The notes beneath the pieces are model-generated. The model was given only the letters and a program-made list of their open reading frames with translations, was not told the DNA's origin and ran no database searches. From contig JABRWF010000006.1 of the NCBI GenBank assembly GCA_018343915.1, forward strand, positions 1 through 64,000: 64,000 nucleotides of DNA. Direction: 5' to 3'. Position numbers and translations under genes: made by a program. This stretch comes from Agroathelia rolfsii (Eukaryota > Basidiomycota > Agaricomycetes > Amylocorticiales > Amylocorticiaceae). Positions within the stretch are counted from its first letter, which is position 1. Each line of letters opens with the position of its first letter. Below, one piece after another: positions 44,686 through 55,418 of this stretch.

Positions 44686-45162
44686 ATGTCGTCCAGTCGT
44701 CGCACAGAAGATATCTATGAATCACAAAACGATCAAAGACTAGATGAATTGCACGCCAAAATAAGAACTCTACGAGGAGTAAATCCGCCCCCCTGCCCCT
44801 TTCCCTAGCTGCAAAATGTCTCACGAGAAGCACTATTGCCCAGGTGACGACTGACATTCACGACGACGTCGAGCGCCAGAACTTGACATTGGATGAGACA
44901 GTGAGATCTTCTCTCATATCCAATTATATTCATGGTCCAGTGAATTCAACAAGTATACTTGAATTAGGGAGACACATTTTCCTCGTTTTCTGCGTCCTTA
45001 TCCCAAACTTCCCACAGGGCTAGACAGGCGTTCGGGCTCACTGGCTCTGGCGGTATTCGACAAATGCGAGTGATTGCATATATTGTGTGCGCTATCATCG
45101 GGTTTTGGTTTGCGTACAAAGTAATAGGATGGTTCTGGCAGCCTGCTGGAACGCAGCCATAA
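44686..45162 (+). CDS. BET1: Bet1/Sft1-type Qc-SNARE
   Basis: Three exons: 44686-44778, 44844-44900, 44968-45162; 114 residues. The SNARE helix reads RTEDIYESQNDQRLDELHAK, IRTLRGVTTDIHDDVERQN and LTLDETGDTFSSF, with the central Gln in the zero layer (ERQN). The C-terminal anchor is MRVIAYIVCAIIGFWFAYKV with a short lumenal tail. Acts in ER-Golgi or intra-Golgi vesicle fusion. Bet1 and Sft1 are close paralogues; the sequence alone does not tell me which. Confidence 0.88.
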
Positions 45163-45728
45163 CTCTCGTGTTTTCAGTTGACCTACATGTCTATCCCTTC
45201 TTTCACGGACGATACCCTAATCTAGCCCTTGTCCTATCTCACTCACCTAAAACACAGAATAGCAATTATCATAATGCAAATCACAATCGGTTAATTCCAT
45301 CCCTGAATCGCCATGCCACCCACATTCATATTCCAGAATACTTGGCCCCTGTTTCTTTTCTGAGTCTTGGCCTGTCCTGAATTTGATTACCCTCAACATC
45401 TGAGACGAATTTTCTTTGAAGGTGGATTTATTGAGACTGAATGATACATCTTCCGCCATGAAGTATAACAGACTGCAACTATATCGATAAACTATACTGT
45501 AATAATGGGGTATTGTGCTTTATATCTCAGTGCTTCAAGGCAAACAACAAATACAAAAAAGCCCTTTAATATCGTCGGTTGTGATAAGCAATGGTCTTGT
45601 CAGGGTCAGACTAGCCAAATAGCAGCATGTGATTTATACAATTTAGATCATCGTAGCTTGAAATGCACGCCACGCCACGCCACGACAGGGGCAAAGATTG
45701 AAAACTAGTACATATGACGTAGGAGATT
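45163..45728. other. Convergent intergenic region
   Basis: Holds the 3' ends of BET1 and RPN6. No gene is seen. Confidence 0.4.
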
Positions 45729-47541
45729 TCATGCGATCTTGACCGTCTATATTGTTGAAAGTGATAAATCTTGCTATTCAAGAGAAACGTGCTATGGCAA
45801 CACATACCTTGGCGTATAATGAATCGACAACTTTACTGATCTGTTCCAGGGTTTCGATCGCCGCGCCGTACGTCGTCTATTTGCAAGCGGGGATCAGAAT
45901 TGAATTTAGTAAGATACCAACAGCTTAACATACGTCGACCTCGGGTTCATCGAAGACCAGTAAGCAGCCCCGGCCTTGGTCCAGGACGCCATGAAAAACT
46001 TTGTCAAGGATCATCTGTGAAAGTCTAAAAGGCATGTTCTTAATTAGGCTGGTTAGTAGTCACGAAATTCGAATGAACTTACTTTGCTTCAACGGCTTGT
46101 CGATGTTGACCAACAGTCTTGGCGACATATTCAATTTCTACAACAGAATACGGCTCCACAATACGCAACAAATTTTGTTCCAGTAGAGTGTCGTACAGAG
46201 CAGCGAGATGTGAGCGAATTGTTGGATCGGAAGAGAGCTCTGTTAGATATTGAGTTATCTTATCCAAACATCGAGACCTTTCGAAATTACCTTTGTGATA
46301 GTCTCTTCTGGCCTTCTCAAAATCAGCCAGATCACGAGATTGATGGGCTTTGGCAATAGCTCGCATACTTTCGACTTCACGTAATTGAGCGTACTTAGCC
46401 GCTAGTTTTATCGACAGCAATGAGGTTACATCTTCTGGCTAGAAGGATTGTTACACTTGTTATGGCCTGTTGACTTTCATAAATACTTACAAGATTCAAC
46501 ATGATCTTGCAAAGAAGCATGTACTTGAGGGCGTCAAGCGCGCCAGGATCATCTTGGGAGCTGAGGTTTTCAAAAGTTTCGAAGAAGTAGGAGTATGCTG
46601 TGACGTAATCTTTGTCTTCCGCGTGAAGAATGCCTGATTGGAGGTCGAGCTGGGCTTGGAGGTGGGGCGGGCAGTAGATCGAATTTGCAGCAGTGCGAGA
46701 GGACGTCAAGGCGGCCTACCAGGATGTGGCCACCTAAGATACATGCCTGAGTGTAGGAAGATGAATGAAACAACGTACCCTTGCTTTTGCGAGATTACCG
46801 ATACCGCGGTATACACGGCTTTCCAGCAAATGCACCTCCGTGAGTATCATCTTGTCATCAAGTCTTCGCAATTCTGTCAGAAGCGCATCAATCAGCGCGA
46901 GTGCTGATTTATATTGCTGTGTCTCTAATTGGCTACCTCAGAATCAATGAGTGGATGGCGAAAAAGAGATAACAAATAACTTACAGGGCAGCAAGCCGAG
47001 TTTCCAAGCTATGCTTTAGGAATATACGCTTTTCCCGCTTTGCCCATGCGATGTTGTCATTCAGGACCTGGATCTGGATTTGTTGGCTGTTGGGGATGGG
47101 TGTGAAGAAGTCGAGCAATGTTCGTACTTTCACCACGGTCAGCAGCTGCACCGTAGGATAAGGGACTGTGAAATCATACTCAGTTTTGCTGTCTTGGCCT
47201 TAGCCGTTGATGACATGAATGATCGAGAAAGTGTGATGACTTCAGCGACACCGTTTGCATTCCTGTATTAAGCGTTTAGACAAGATCAACTCCTTTGAAG
47301 GGGCCTCTGGCGTACTTCTGGTCCCTGTAGAGTTCGCCAAGCTTGACTAGAGCAACTTCTTGGTCTGCTGTAGACTGTTCTTTTGCAGCTGGACAATGAT
47401 CGCAGGAGTTAGCCTGGTAATTGATGGCGAGGACTGAAAGCGCATACAGCCCAAAACCTGCTTGTAGAGTTTTTCAGCTCCATTAGGATCTGAAGCAGAT
47501 AAAGTTTCCGCCTGCTTCAGGAGCTTTGCGTTAGTTGACAT
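45729..47541 (-). CDS. RPN6: 26S proteasome lid subunit Rpn6 (PSMD11)
   Basis: PCI-domain protein that clamps the proteasome lid to the core particle. The first exon, 47541-47448 ([19 protein letters not shown]), joins 47388 onward ([20 protein letters not shown]). Further conserved parts: [60 protein letters not shown], and the PCI winged helix [20 protein letters not shown] with [15 protein letters not shown]. The last exon (45746-45729) encodes only TVKIA and the stop. Several short introns. Shares a 206-bp promoter region with RPN7. Confidence 0.93.
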
Positions 47542-47747
47542 TGTTGATTGTCTTGCACAACAAGCTGGAGGATAGAGTCGACAAGTATAGTAGATGGAGT
47601 GTTGTAGACAAGTCTAAGCACCAAGGCGGCGACGCGACGCGTCATTGTCTGTTCTCTATATTGCTGCTACTCTTGTTCTTCATCTTCTCCTTGCCTCTAC
47701 ATTCCCTGCTCTCTGTTGTGTCTGCATCTGATATATCTAGCATTAAT
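47542..47747. promoter_or_regulatory. Bidirectional promoter between RPN6 and RPN7
   Basis: The 206 bp between the two ATGs holds both 5' leaders and the shared promoter. It contains a GC-rich core GGCGGCGACGCGACGCGTC around 47622-47641 and a pyrimidine-rich tract on the RPN7 side. The budding-yeast proteasome element GGTGGCAAA is not present on either strand. Confidence 0.7.
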
Positions 47748-49370
47748 ATGGCCGACGAAGTCGTTCTTCCTATCCCAAACTTGAATCTTCCCCAACAATA
47801 CTTCATCCTCTCCACGCCATCTCTCTCACACTTGCATGATAATGCTCGCAAAGAGCTCATTCAAGGCATCAAAGCTGACTGTACGCGTCTCTCTCTTTCT
47901 ATGTGGATCTATTGGGCAAAGAGGCTGTGTCAGGACCTAAGGCTTGCTGTAGCCTTGTCTTGATATTATAGACCGAGAATAGTGATCTCGATAATAACCT
48001 TTACACGTCCTGGCACAGTTCAAGACCATCCTGAATCCCAGTTTGTCTTTACTTATTTACTTGGATTGACAGCTATGTCCCCTTTCTATCGCGCCGTAAC
48101 GAGTGGAGGCGTTCTCGAGCTAGATCAATCGTTGCTCAAGTCGATGGAGGCGGAAAATGAGGCAGAGCTAAAGAGATTGGATGAACGTCTAAAGGAAGCA
48201 GAGGAGACAGAAGGAGAATCTGAGATATCCGACATACTTAAAGCTCGGGCTAACTATCTGACAAGAATAGGTGACAAGGTACGACACAGCAGGCAGTACC
48301 TACTTGTGATCCTGATTCATCTTTGCTCCAGGAGGCCGCTATAGCGGCTCAGAAACTCGCATTGGAGAAGACGCCAGGACTTGGATCTCGTATCGACATT
48401 TCTCTTACACTAGTCCGTATCGGGTTCTTCTTTGGCGACAATGATTTATTGACGAGTTATTTGGAAAAAGCTAACGAGTAAGAATAGTCCCTGATTCACT
48501 TTTTCAGGACTTCTGATTTACATTTTTTAGGCTGATAGAGGAAGGCGGTGACTGGGACCGCAGGAATCGACTCAAGGTTTACCGTGGTCTCCATTTAATA
48601 TCTATCCGGCAATTCAAGCGTGGCGGCGAGCTGTTCATTGACGCTTTATCGACTTTTACGGCTACCGAGCTTCTCTCCTTCAATGATTTCGTCACATTCA
48701 CGGTCATTGCCAATACTCTCACTCTCAAGCGGGTGGATCTCAAGAAAAAGGTCTTGACGCACCATCATTTTGTATGCTGAAGCTCCTCCTGATTTTTCCA
48801 CTTCCTTCAGGTGATTGCCGCTCCAGAAGTAAATCAAGTTCTGCCTGAATTACCCATCTTGGGCGACTTGATTAAAAATCTCTACGATTGTTTCTATGAC
48901 AAATTTTTTGTTGCTCTCGGTTAGTAGATTATTATCTGATAAAGTATATTCTCTTCTGATTTTAATGTAGCGACTCTGGAACAAACTCATCTGCTCCCAT
49001 CTCGACTACTTTCGCCACATGCACGATACTATGTGCGCGAGATGCGCATCTTGGCTTATAGCCAGCTTCTTGAATCATACCGCAGTCTCACTATTGAAAG
49101 CCTGAGCAACGCATTTGGCGTGACACAGGAATTTGTGGATAGGTAACTTTTCACTCCATTTACACTAATAAAGAGTATGTATTAATCTTGCACAACAGTG
49201 AGCTATCACGCTTCATTGCGAACGGGAGATTACATTGCACAATTGACAAGGTCAATGGGGTTGTTGAGACAACACGACCATCTTTGAAGAACGCGCAATA
49301 CGAGACCGTTGTACGACAAGGGGATATATTATTGAACTCAGTACAAAGGCTGAGCAAAGTATTATACTAA
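47748..49370 (+). CDS. RPN7: 26S proteasome lid subunit Rpn7 (PSMD6)
   Basis: Seven exons: 47748-47880, 48073-48278, 48332-48477, 48531-48750, 48811-48919, 48971-49142, 49199-49370; 385 residues, normal for Rpn7. N-terminus: [21 protein letters not shown]-like helices include [20 protein letters not shown] and [19 protein letters not shown]. The PCI domain includes YREMR-region [58 protein letters not shown] and [13 protein letters not shown]. The 192-nt first intron is longer than the rest. An essential lid component, expected to be coexpressed with Rpn6. Confidence 0.94.
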
Positions 49371-49803
49371 GTTTATAGGCATGGTCTAGGCTGTAGTATT
49401 GAATGCACGTCTATAGGATTCTATTGCATTGGTAACTGTGTACGATCAACAGAGCTGTCTGCATAATATGATTTATCCGGCTAGAATATTTCGTGTTTGG
49501 ATCAATGAGTCATGTTGCCTCGGAGTAATTGAAGTTATACTTGCCCTAAGTGTTTGCTGTTTACCTTCAAACATAAACCTGGTCTTTCATAATATTCTGT
49601 CAAACCCGAACAGCCCGGTGTTAACCAGATATCCATCACTGCATTATACAATTGGTAGAGTACGAGAAATATTTCTAAAGTATGTTATGCAAACTGAGAG
49701 GATATTAGTCAAGTCATACAAGAAATTTGACGCGGGCTAAGAAGAATGTGCGATATGAAGAATTGCTTCGCGTTCATAAAAAAGAGTGTACACCTGGCGT
49801 TTA
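49371..49803. other. Convergent intergenic region
   Basis: 3' flanks of RPN7 and the thiouridylase gene. An open frame at 49429-49740 has no features. Confidence 0.4.
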
Positions 49804-51828
49804 TTACTGGGACTCAGTTTTAGTAATTAATCCACATCCCAAACACCAATCTTCAAGATACAGTGTCGCCACTTGTCCAACAGTGACCGCCTTTTGAGGC
49901 GTGTCGAACATTAGTTGTATGCCGCTTTCGGTACCAGGAATGCTTGTTACAAGATACTCGGTCAGCGAAAATCTATATTGACTAGGAAAAAAGGTGTTTT
50001 ACCTGTTCACTGTGCATGGCACACTTTCCATTCTATATCTATGCTTCACGTGTGCTCGAAAAGAGGGCAAAAGAGCTGGATGGTTTTCTGACGGTTCTTG
50101 AGTCGTTAGATGGGAGTAGGACCATCCCGTTCTGAGACCTGGAGTATCATTTTTTGGGAGATTATGATGCGGCTCATTTGCCCATATCCATTGCCAGTTT
50201 TTTACAGTCAGGGCCAGAGAATATAGCGCTGGATTACCACTACATTCGGTCAGCCCCACACATAAATGTATGTAAAGAATATAACCACTCACTCTTCTGC
50301 GACAAGGATTTCATTCGTAGCTTCATTCTTCGACACCACGAAGTATTTTTGTTTCTGGCCGCTAATTCGTGCGTTTTGCCCAACCGTGGCGGTCCATAAT
50401 CCGTTATGCTGACCAATAACTTTACGATTATTAGGCTCCGATATATCCACGAAATTACCAGGCGATGGTGGAAGATATTGTCCTGTACTCAAGGTCAAGG
50501 AAAGAAATGAACGTTATAACAAACCGTGTACCTATGAATGTATGAAACCTTCGCCTCTCCCCCACGAAACAGAGTCCCATACTCTCGGGTTCGTATGCTG
50601 TAGGCAAATCCCATTCTCTGGCCAGTGTTCGCACCTTGAAAACTGTTAAACTCTTACTTCACGAAATCATAGTGTTTAGTAGTTAACATACTTCCGATTT
50701 TCTCAGTTCACCCAAGGGAAAGAGTGCCCGGCTGAGTGATAGTTCAGGAATTGAGGATAGATAATATGACTGATCTTTGGTATCATCCACTGCACGAAGT
50801 AACTGTGGTCGGGGCGACACGGTGCCATTCGACAATGCCCAGCCCTTCCGCGCATAGTGACCTATACAATATTAGAAAGTTGCTGAATCAAGCATAAAAC
50901 GCGTTTTACCTGTTGCTAGCCATGGTTTGATCTCTGAATATGATCAGCTTGGCGTGTTTAAACTTGAAATAGCAACAAAACTGCCATTAACTTACCAGAA
51001 GAAGAATATAGTGCATCCACTCGGTTCAGTAGGGCGCCAAACTTCACTTCTCTACATGATGCTTCTCAGAGAGATGATTGAGCGTAGCAAATCCTACTCA
51101 CTTATTACACCAAATGTCAGGATTGGGCGTGTGTCCTATTTCCCAGAGATCAAGAGCAGGCTGAAAGACGCGTGTCCAATATTCCCTGGACAAATCAATC
51201 TGAGAATTGTTGAGGATACACGTTGAACGAGCCTGACACTGAAACAATATATATACCATCTGACAAGGGATATCTAGCATTCTACAGACGCTTTGGACTT
51301 TCTCCCAAGATTTTTCCCAAGTGCAGCCTGAGTCAGATGCAGACTCGTCTCGCTCATCCCAATTGCGCATAAACACAGCACGAAGATCATAGTCCTGGAA
51401 CCAGATAAGGGTGTGGTAATATGACATAGCAGTACGGTGAAACACACTTTCATAGCAAGAATTTTAGCGGCTACGGAGGAATCAACGCCTCCGGACATGG
51501 CTATGACGACTGCCAGGAGATAGGTTTCATGAATTGCGAGATGCTTCATAACACAAGGGCATGCCTTACCAGGATCTCCTTTGCGAGGTTCAATGCGCGG
51601 CAGGTGTAATGAATCACTATAGTGCCTTGAAATGGGCTTGGAGTCAAAAAGAGTGGACCTAAGGGTGTTGGCAGTACGCATTCTCGGAGCATTTGGCGCA
51701 TGTATAGATAATCCTCGACGACAACATGATGTAATGTTCATTACCATGTTTCGAGTGACGAAAGTTGGCCGTTTCGAGAGTCCGTGAAGTGAGTTTATGC
51801 GAAGTTGTATACAACTCTTTAGGAGCAT
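49804..51828 (-). CDS. SLM3: Mitochondrial tRNA-specific 2-thiouridylase (MnmA/Slm3/MTU1)
   Basis: Adds sulfur to the wobble uridine of mitochondrial tRNAs for Lys, Glu and Gln. The start at 51828 (MLLKSCIQLRINSLHGLSKR) gives a basic, Asp/Glu-poor presequence. The PP-loop is VVIAMSGGVDSSVAAKILA. Catalytic cysteines are in NPDIWCNKEVKFG and ESMGLCFVGERR. Also seen: LRAVFMRNWDERDE, FATGHYARKG-type region, DDTKDQSYYLSSIPELSLSR, and the C-terminal beta barrel ending FDTPQKAVTVGQVATLYLED with WCLGCGLI. Multiple short introns; the first coding junction joins RIEPRKGDPG to VVIAMSGG. The stop is at 49804-49806. Length is typical. Confidence 0.92.
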
Positions 51829-52617
51829 GATATTGTAGGTATAGATCACCGGCAGCACCAAGGAACGTAGTTCTTTTTTTGAAAGCAGAGAGGGTGATAT
51901 AAGCACCGTCCAGAAGGTCTTGGGTGAAGCTGAAACAGAAAGTTTGAAGCAGACGGTCTAAATGGGAAAGTGCTAGTGGAATACTGGTATAACAAAACGG
52001 CTTTGAAACAAGTCTACACTTTCCCCCTGGCAACTCACTCTTCTACCACAACCAGCATGCGTTTACTCATAGAAAATACTCCATCCAAATTCACAATTAT
52101 GATGCCGTAGACACAGCCCAGCCTTTTTCTTGATGGTGGTGCCGATGGGATCTCAGTTGTTCGTTTGACGAACACGGATCTACTGCTGTCCTGACGAGCT
52201 CGACGTCCTACTGTAATAGCACATGAAGATTTTGAATAGGTTCTCCTCAAGTCCAGTAACACCTTAAACAGCCACAGTCGCACCTTTAATTCTACATGCT
52301 CATGATAAACCAGAACTACCCCTATAAATGCTTATAATGGTCCTGGAATCTTCGGACGTCATGCATGCGAAGCGCCATCATTTGTGGTCAACTCGATCAT
52401 GATATTGATTGTGGATGCTGGATGCTGGCATCAACAACCCCGTGAACCTTCCGAAAGACCAGAGCCGTTGCTGAATATCAAGGCTTAGAAACGCCAGCCA
52501 TTCCTCCTCTCAACTTCTTTCTCTCTTTCCCTCACTCCCCCCCCCCCAGCGATCTCCTTAACCAGAGATCTTCCTTTCTTTTTGATCAAATCCACCCGAT
52601 AGCTGCTGCTAACGAGA
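51829..52617. promoter_or_regulatory. Divergent promoter region (thiouridylase and SH3 protein)
   Basis: 790 bp between opposite starts. The right part (52500-52617) is strongly CT-rich, with a C run at about 52539, as is common just upstream of fungal start codons. No gene is recognised. Confidence 0.45.
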
Positions 52618-53738
52618 ATGGTTGCTGTTACATTGCACCCCTGGGCACTTGATCGCGGGCTCGCTCATGTGCTGGAGCGCCGCTCGCCTCAGCAAGCTGT
52701 AGGCGCTTCTTCGCCCTCATCTTCGTCTGGAACGTCTTCTGCCTTGCCCGCCACTACTAGTGCTGCCATTTCCAGTGCGGTGAGATCTCTTCCGGCTCTT
52801 GATAGCGCTACGGTTCGCGCGTTGGTTGTTATTGTCACTGTCCTTGCCATTCTCATCCTAGGTCGGTCTTTTCCTCAATTTTACTCTACGTAGCAAAGCT
52901 CTCATCGATGTAAAATAGGTTTCGTGGGGTGGAGGCTTCGTACGAGGATAAGACGCCGAGCCGCTGTGGTCGCAATATCTTCGTCCTCATATGTGAGCGA
53001 GAAAGCGATCAGCTTGGGGCCGTCTCATCTAGATATCGAGAAACCCCAAGAGGCCGTACTTGTGCCCCCTAAAGCTGCACCGGGCACAGCATGGGTGCCT
53101 CAAATAAGATCGGTCCACAGTGTTCCCATTAGCATCGCACCCCTCGAGCCTGTCGAAAAGAAATCATCCCGATGGTCCAAGAATCAATGGGCCAAATCTG
53201 GGGGTGTACATATCACCATCCCAGGGTACTCTCCACCACCAAACTACCAGGATGGAAAGGTTCCCGTCATTCCACTCCCACCTATGCCTTCGGAGGAGGA
53301 TGAGAAAAAATCCCTTACTCGTGTGCCAACTCCTCCTACGCCTCCCGTCTCGCTCAAAGTGAAGCCCAGCTCTGTTGACGGGAAGGCGGGTTCGATTATC
53401 CCGAGAAGCCCTTTGCGCACTTCATCTTTCCCCGTGAACCCCGCTGTTGCGCTATCCAAGGGGTCAAAGCGCTTCCCTCGACTGATGACCGTGGCGCAAA
53501 CCTTCGAACCCAACCTTGAGGACGAGCTGCATGTAAGACTTGGAGAGACCCTTAGGCTCATTGAGGTAAACCATTACTCATTAATTTCGTACGCCCTTCT
53601 GACTTGGTGTACATTCCATAGGAGTATGAAGACGAGTGGTGTCTTGTCCAACGCATAGGCAAGGTCGACGCCCCTAAAGGTGTCATCCCCCGTTTCTGTC
53701 TCGGCGAACGACAGGAAATAGTCCCTCGTCAAAGATAA
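52618..53738 (+). CDS. Second membrane-anchored SH3-domain protein (Fus1-like layout)
   Basis: Three exons: 52618-52861, 52919-53565, 53622-53738; 335 residues. The short Ser-rich N-terminus is followed by a membrane span (VRALVVIVTVLAILILGFV, about residues 65-83), then RLRTRIRRRAAV as stop-transfer. The middle is Pro/Ser-rich with several PxxP stretches (VPTPPTPPVS, VPVIPLPPMPSEED). The SH3 domain at about 265-330 contains TVAQTFEPNLEDELHVRLGE, EYEDEWCLVQRIG and GVIPRFCLGE. It probably acts as a surface or cell-fusion scaffold that binds Pro-rich partners, possibly itself. Paralogue-like to the gene at 6968-8206, though sequence similarity is limited to the layout and SH3 domain. Confidence 0.85.
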
Positions 53739-54253
53739 CTTATCACAGACCGTGTGAAATCAAAGGCCTACTATTCTACACCAATTTAGCCGGCTTGTAA
53801 GCCGCCCTACGCTCTTTTGTTTACAGGTACACTCCTGGACGATTCACCCCCTCTATTTAACCCCTTCCTCTTTCGTAACATATACTAGCCCTTCACCTTT
53901 ACCCAACCTTGGCCTATTTATTTGGCCGTGGCACAGCTACGGCAGCTCTCTCTTTGCGTATTCACCATTACCATTCAACGCATTTATGATTATTTTATGA
54001 CGCTGGCGCGCTCACAAACCTTACTGCTAGCCAGAACCTACTAACATTTGTCTTCGCCGTTCTTACACTTGTGCTTGTTACTACGGACTTGGTAGTTTGT
54101 TGCGTACCTCATACCATCGAGCTGAAATGTCAATATACCATATTAGGTTACTTCATAGATTTTTCAGAATTCTCTTGGAATAGGAGATGTTGAAAGTTTA
54201 GATTCAGATATATTATATGAATTAGGACGGTTGTATAAAACAATTCAAGTCGT
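53739..54253. other. Convergent intergenic region
   Basis: 3' flanks of the SH3 gene and PAM17. No gene is seen. Confidence 0.4.
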
Positions 54254-55147
54254 CTATTCTTCTGGTAGTAGAGCCTTTTTCTTGAATTTACTTTGATCTC
54301 TTAGCCACTATAAATATAAATGAGTGCGCCATGCCGTAACAATCTTATATTCAGCTTACTTGTCTGTATTGACTCAAGTTGCCAATTTTTTCACCTAGAT
54401 TGAGAATATGATAAATTAGCGTAAGGAAAATAAAACAAACACAGCATAATACCATAGTAGTCTGGTACTAGGTTGCGAGCGCTCTGCTGACTAGGATCGA
54501 CACGGTTCCGTACAATATGTTGATGGAACAGCCGATCCTTGACCTCAATTAGGTTCATTGTCCTGCGGTGCGTCATACGCCAGAATGCAGCACCAATTGA
54601 GGGACCCATGAGATAGCCGACACCTGCATACAATGGACAGGAAAATATGAGCAAAAGCTATCTAAATGAACAAACGAGAGTGGAGGGACATACCAGCACA
54701 GCTAATTGAGCAAAAACCGTAGAACATGAATGGGTCGATACCCTATGCAATTTTCATGGGTATAGCCTATTAGCAGAAATAGGAGTATTTACCATAATAG
54801 GCTGGGATGGGTCAGCCTCTATAGAGGCAAAGTACGATAGGCCGGCAAAGAAAGTGCCAATAGTGCACGGGATGGTGACAGCCTACAATCAAACCAAAGG
54901 GTCAGCTATTATTGTATTTGCCATCAAAGCAAAGAGGACGAACAGTTTCCCATTTGCGTTTCTGGCTGCGAATTTTCAGATATTCGGGCCATGTAAGCTT
55001 CTCTTTAGCCGACTGGGAGACTGTGGAATTCAAGCGTGCGAGTCGAGAGAGGGATGAGGGATGTGGGACGAGTGTCCTAGTGGGTGGTGCTGCAAGGCGT
55101 ACTGCAGGCCTCATTATAAGACCGCTGAGCTGTCTTGGAGCAGACAT
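54254..55147 (-). CDS. PAM17: Presequence translocase motor subunit Pam17
   Basis: Mitochondrial inner-membrane protein of the TIM23 import motor. Six exons, minus strand: 55147-54944, 54882-54793, 54742-54694, 54623-54453, 54394-54360, 54307-54254; 200 residues. The N-terminus is a basic presequence (MRPAVRLAAPPTRTLVP). Family core: LTWPEYLKIRSQKRKWET; first span AVTIPCTIGTFFAGLSYFA; IMGIDPFMFYGFCSISCAG; second span [69 protein letters not shown]. Length and order agree fully with fungal Pam17. Confidence 0.94.
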
Positions 55148-55418
55148 GTCGAATATGTCTGTTGGTTTGCTACAAGTATTTGACTAGCAAATGAATTTCA
55201 AGTAGAGTGAATCGTATGAACACCGCCGTGACGGTCCAGTAAATGGCGAGAGTTGTGGTAAAGTGACGGAAGCAAAATCACGATTTGCTTCCGGTGGATG
55301 CTTCCGATTCGAACCTGCAATGCAAATTCACTAGCATCATACCGTGACTCTGAGTCGACTCAAGTCGTCAACTAAAGTTGTTCAAGTTCTACTACAGTCC
55401 TCTATCTACTCTTGTCTC
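55148..55418. promoter_or_regulatory. Divergent promoter region of PAM17 and the SNF2 helicase
   Basis: Short region between opposite starts. Direct and inverted copies of TTGCTTCCG/GGAAGC occur at 55265-55310. Nothing else is assigned. Confidence 0.4.

Noticed and set aside
55300..55330. T-arm-like GATTCGAACC as evidence for a tRNA
   Set aside because: The flanking bases do not form the 5-bp T stem and no other tRNA arm is found.
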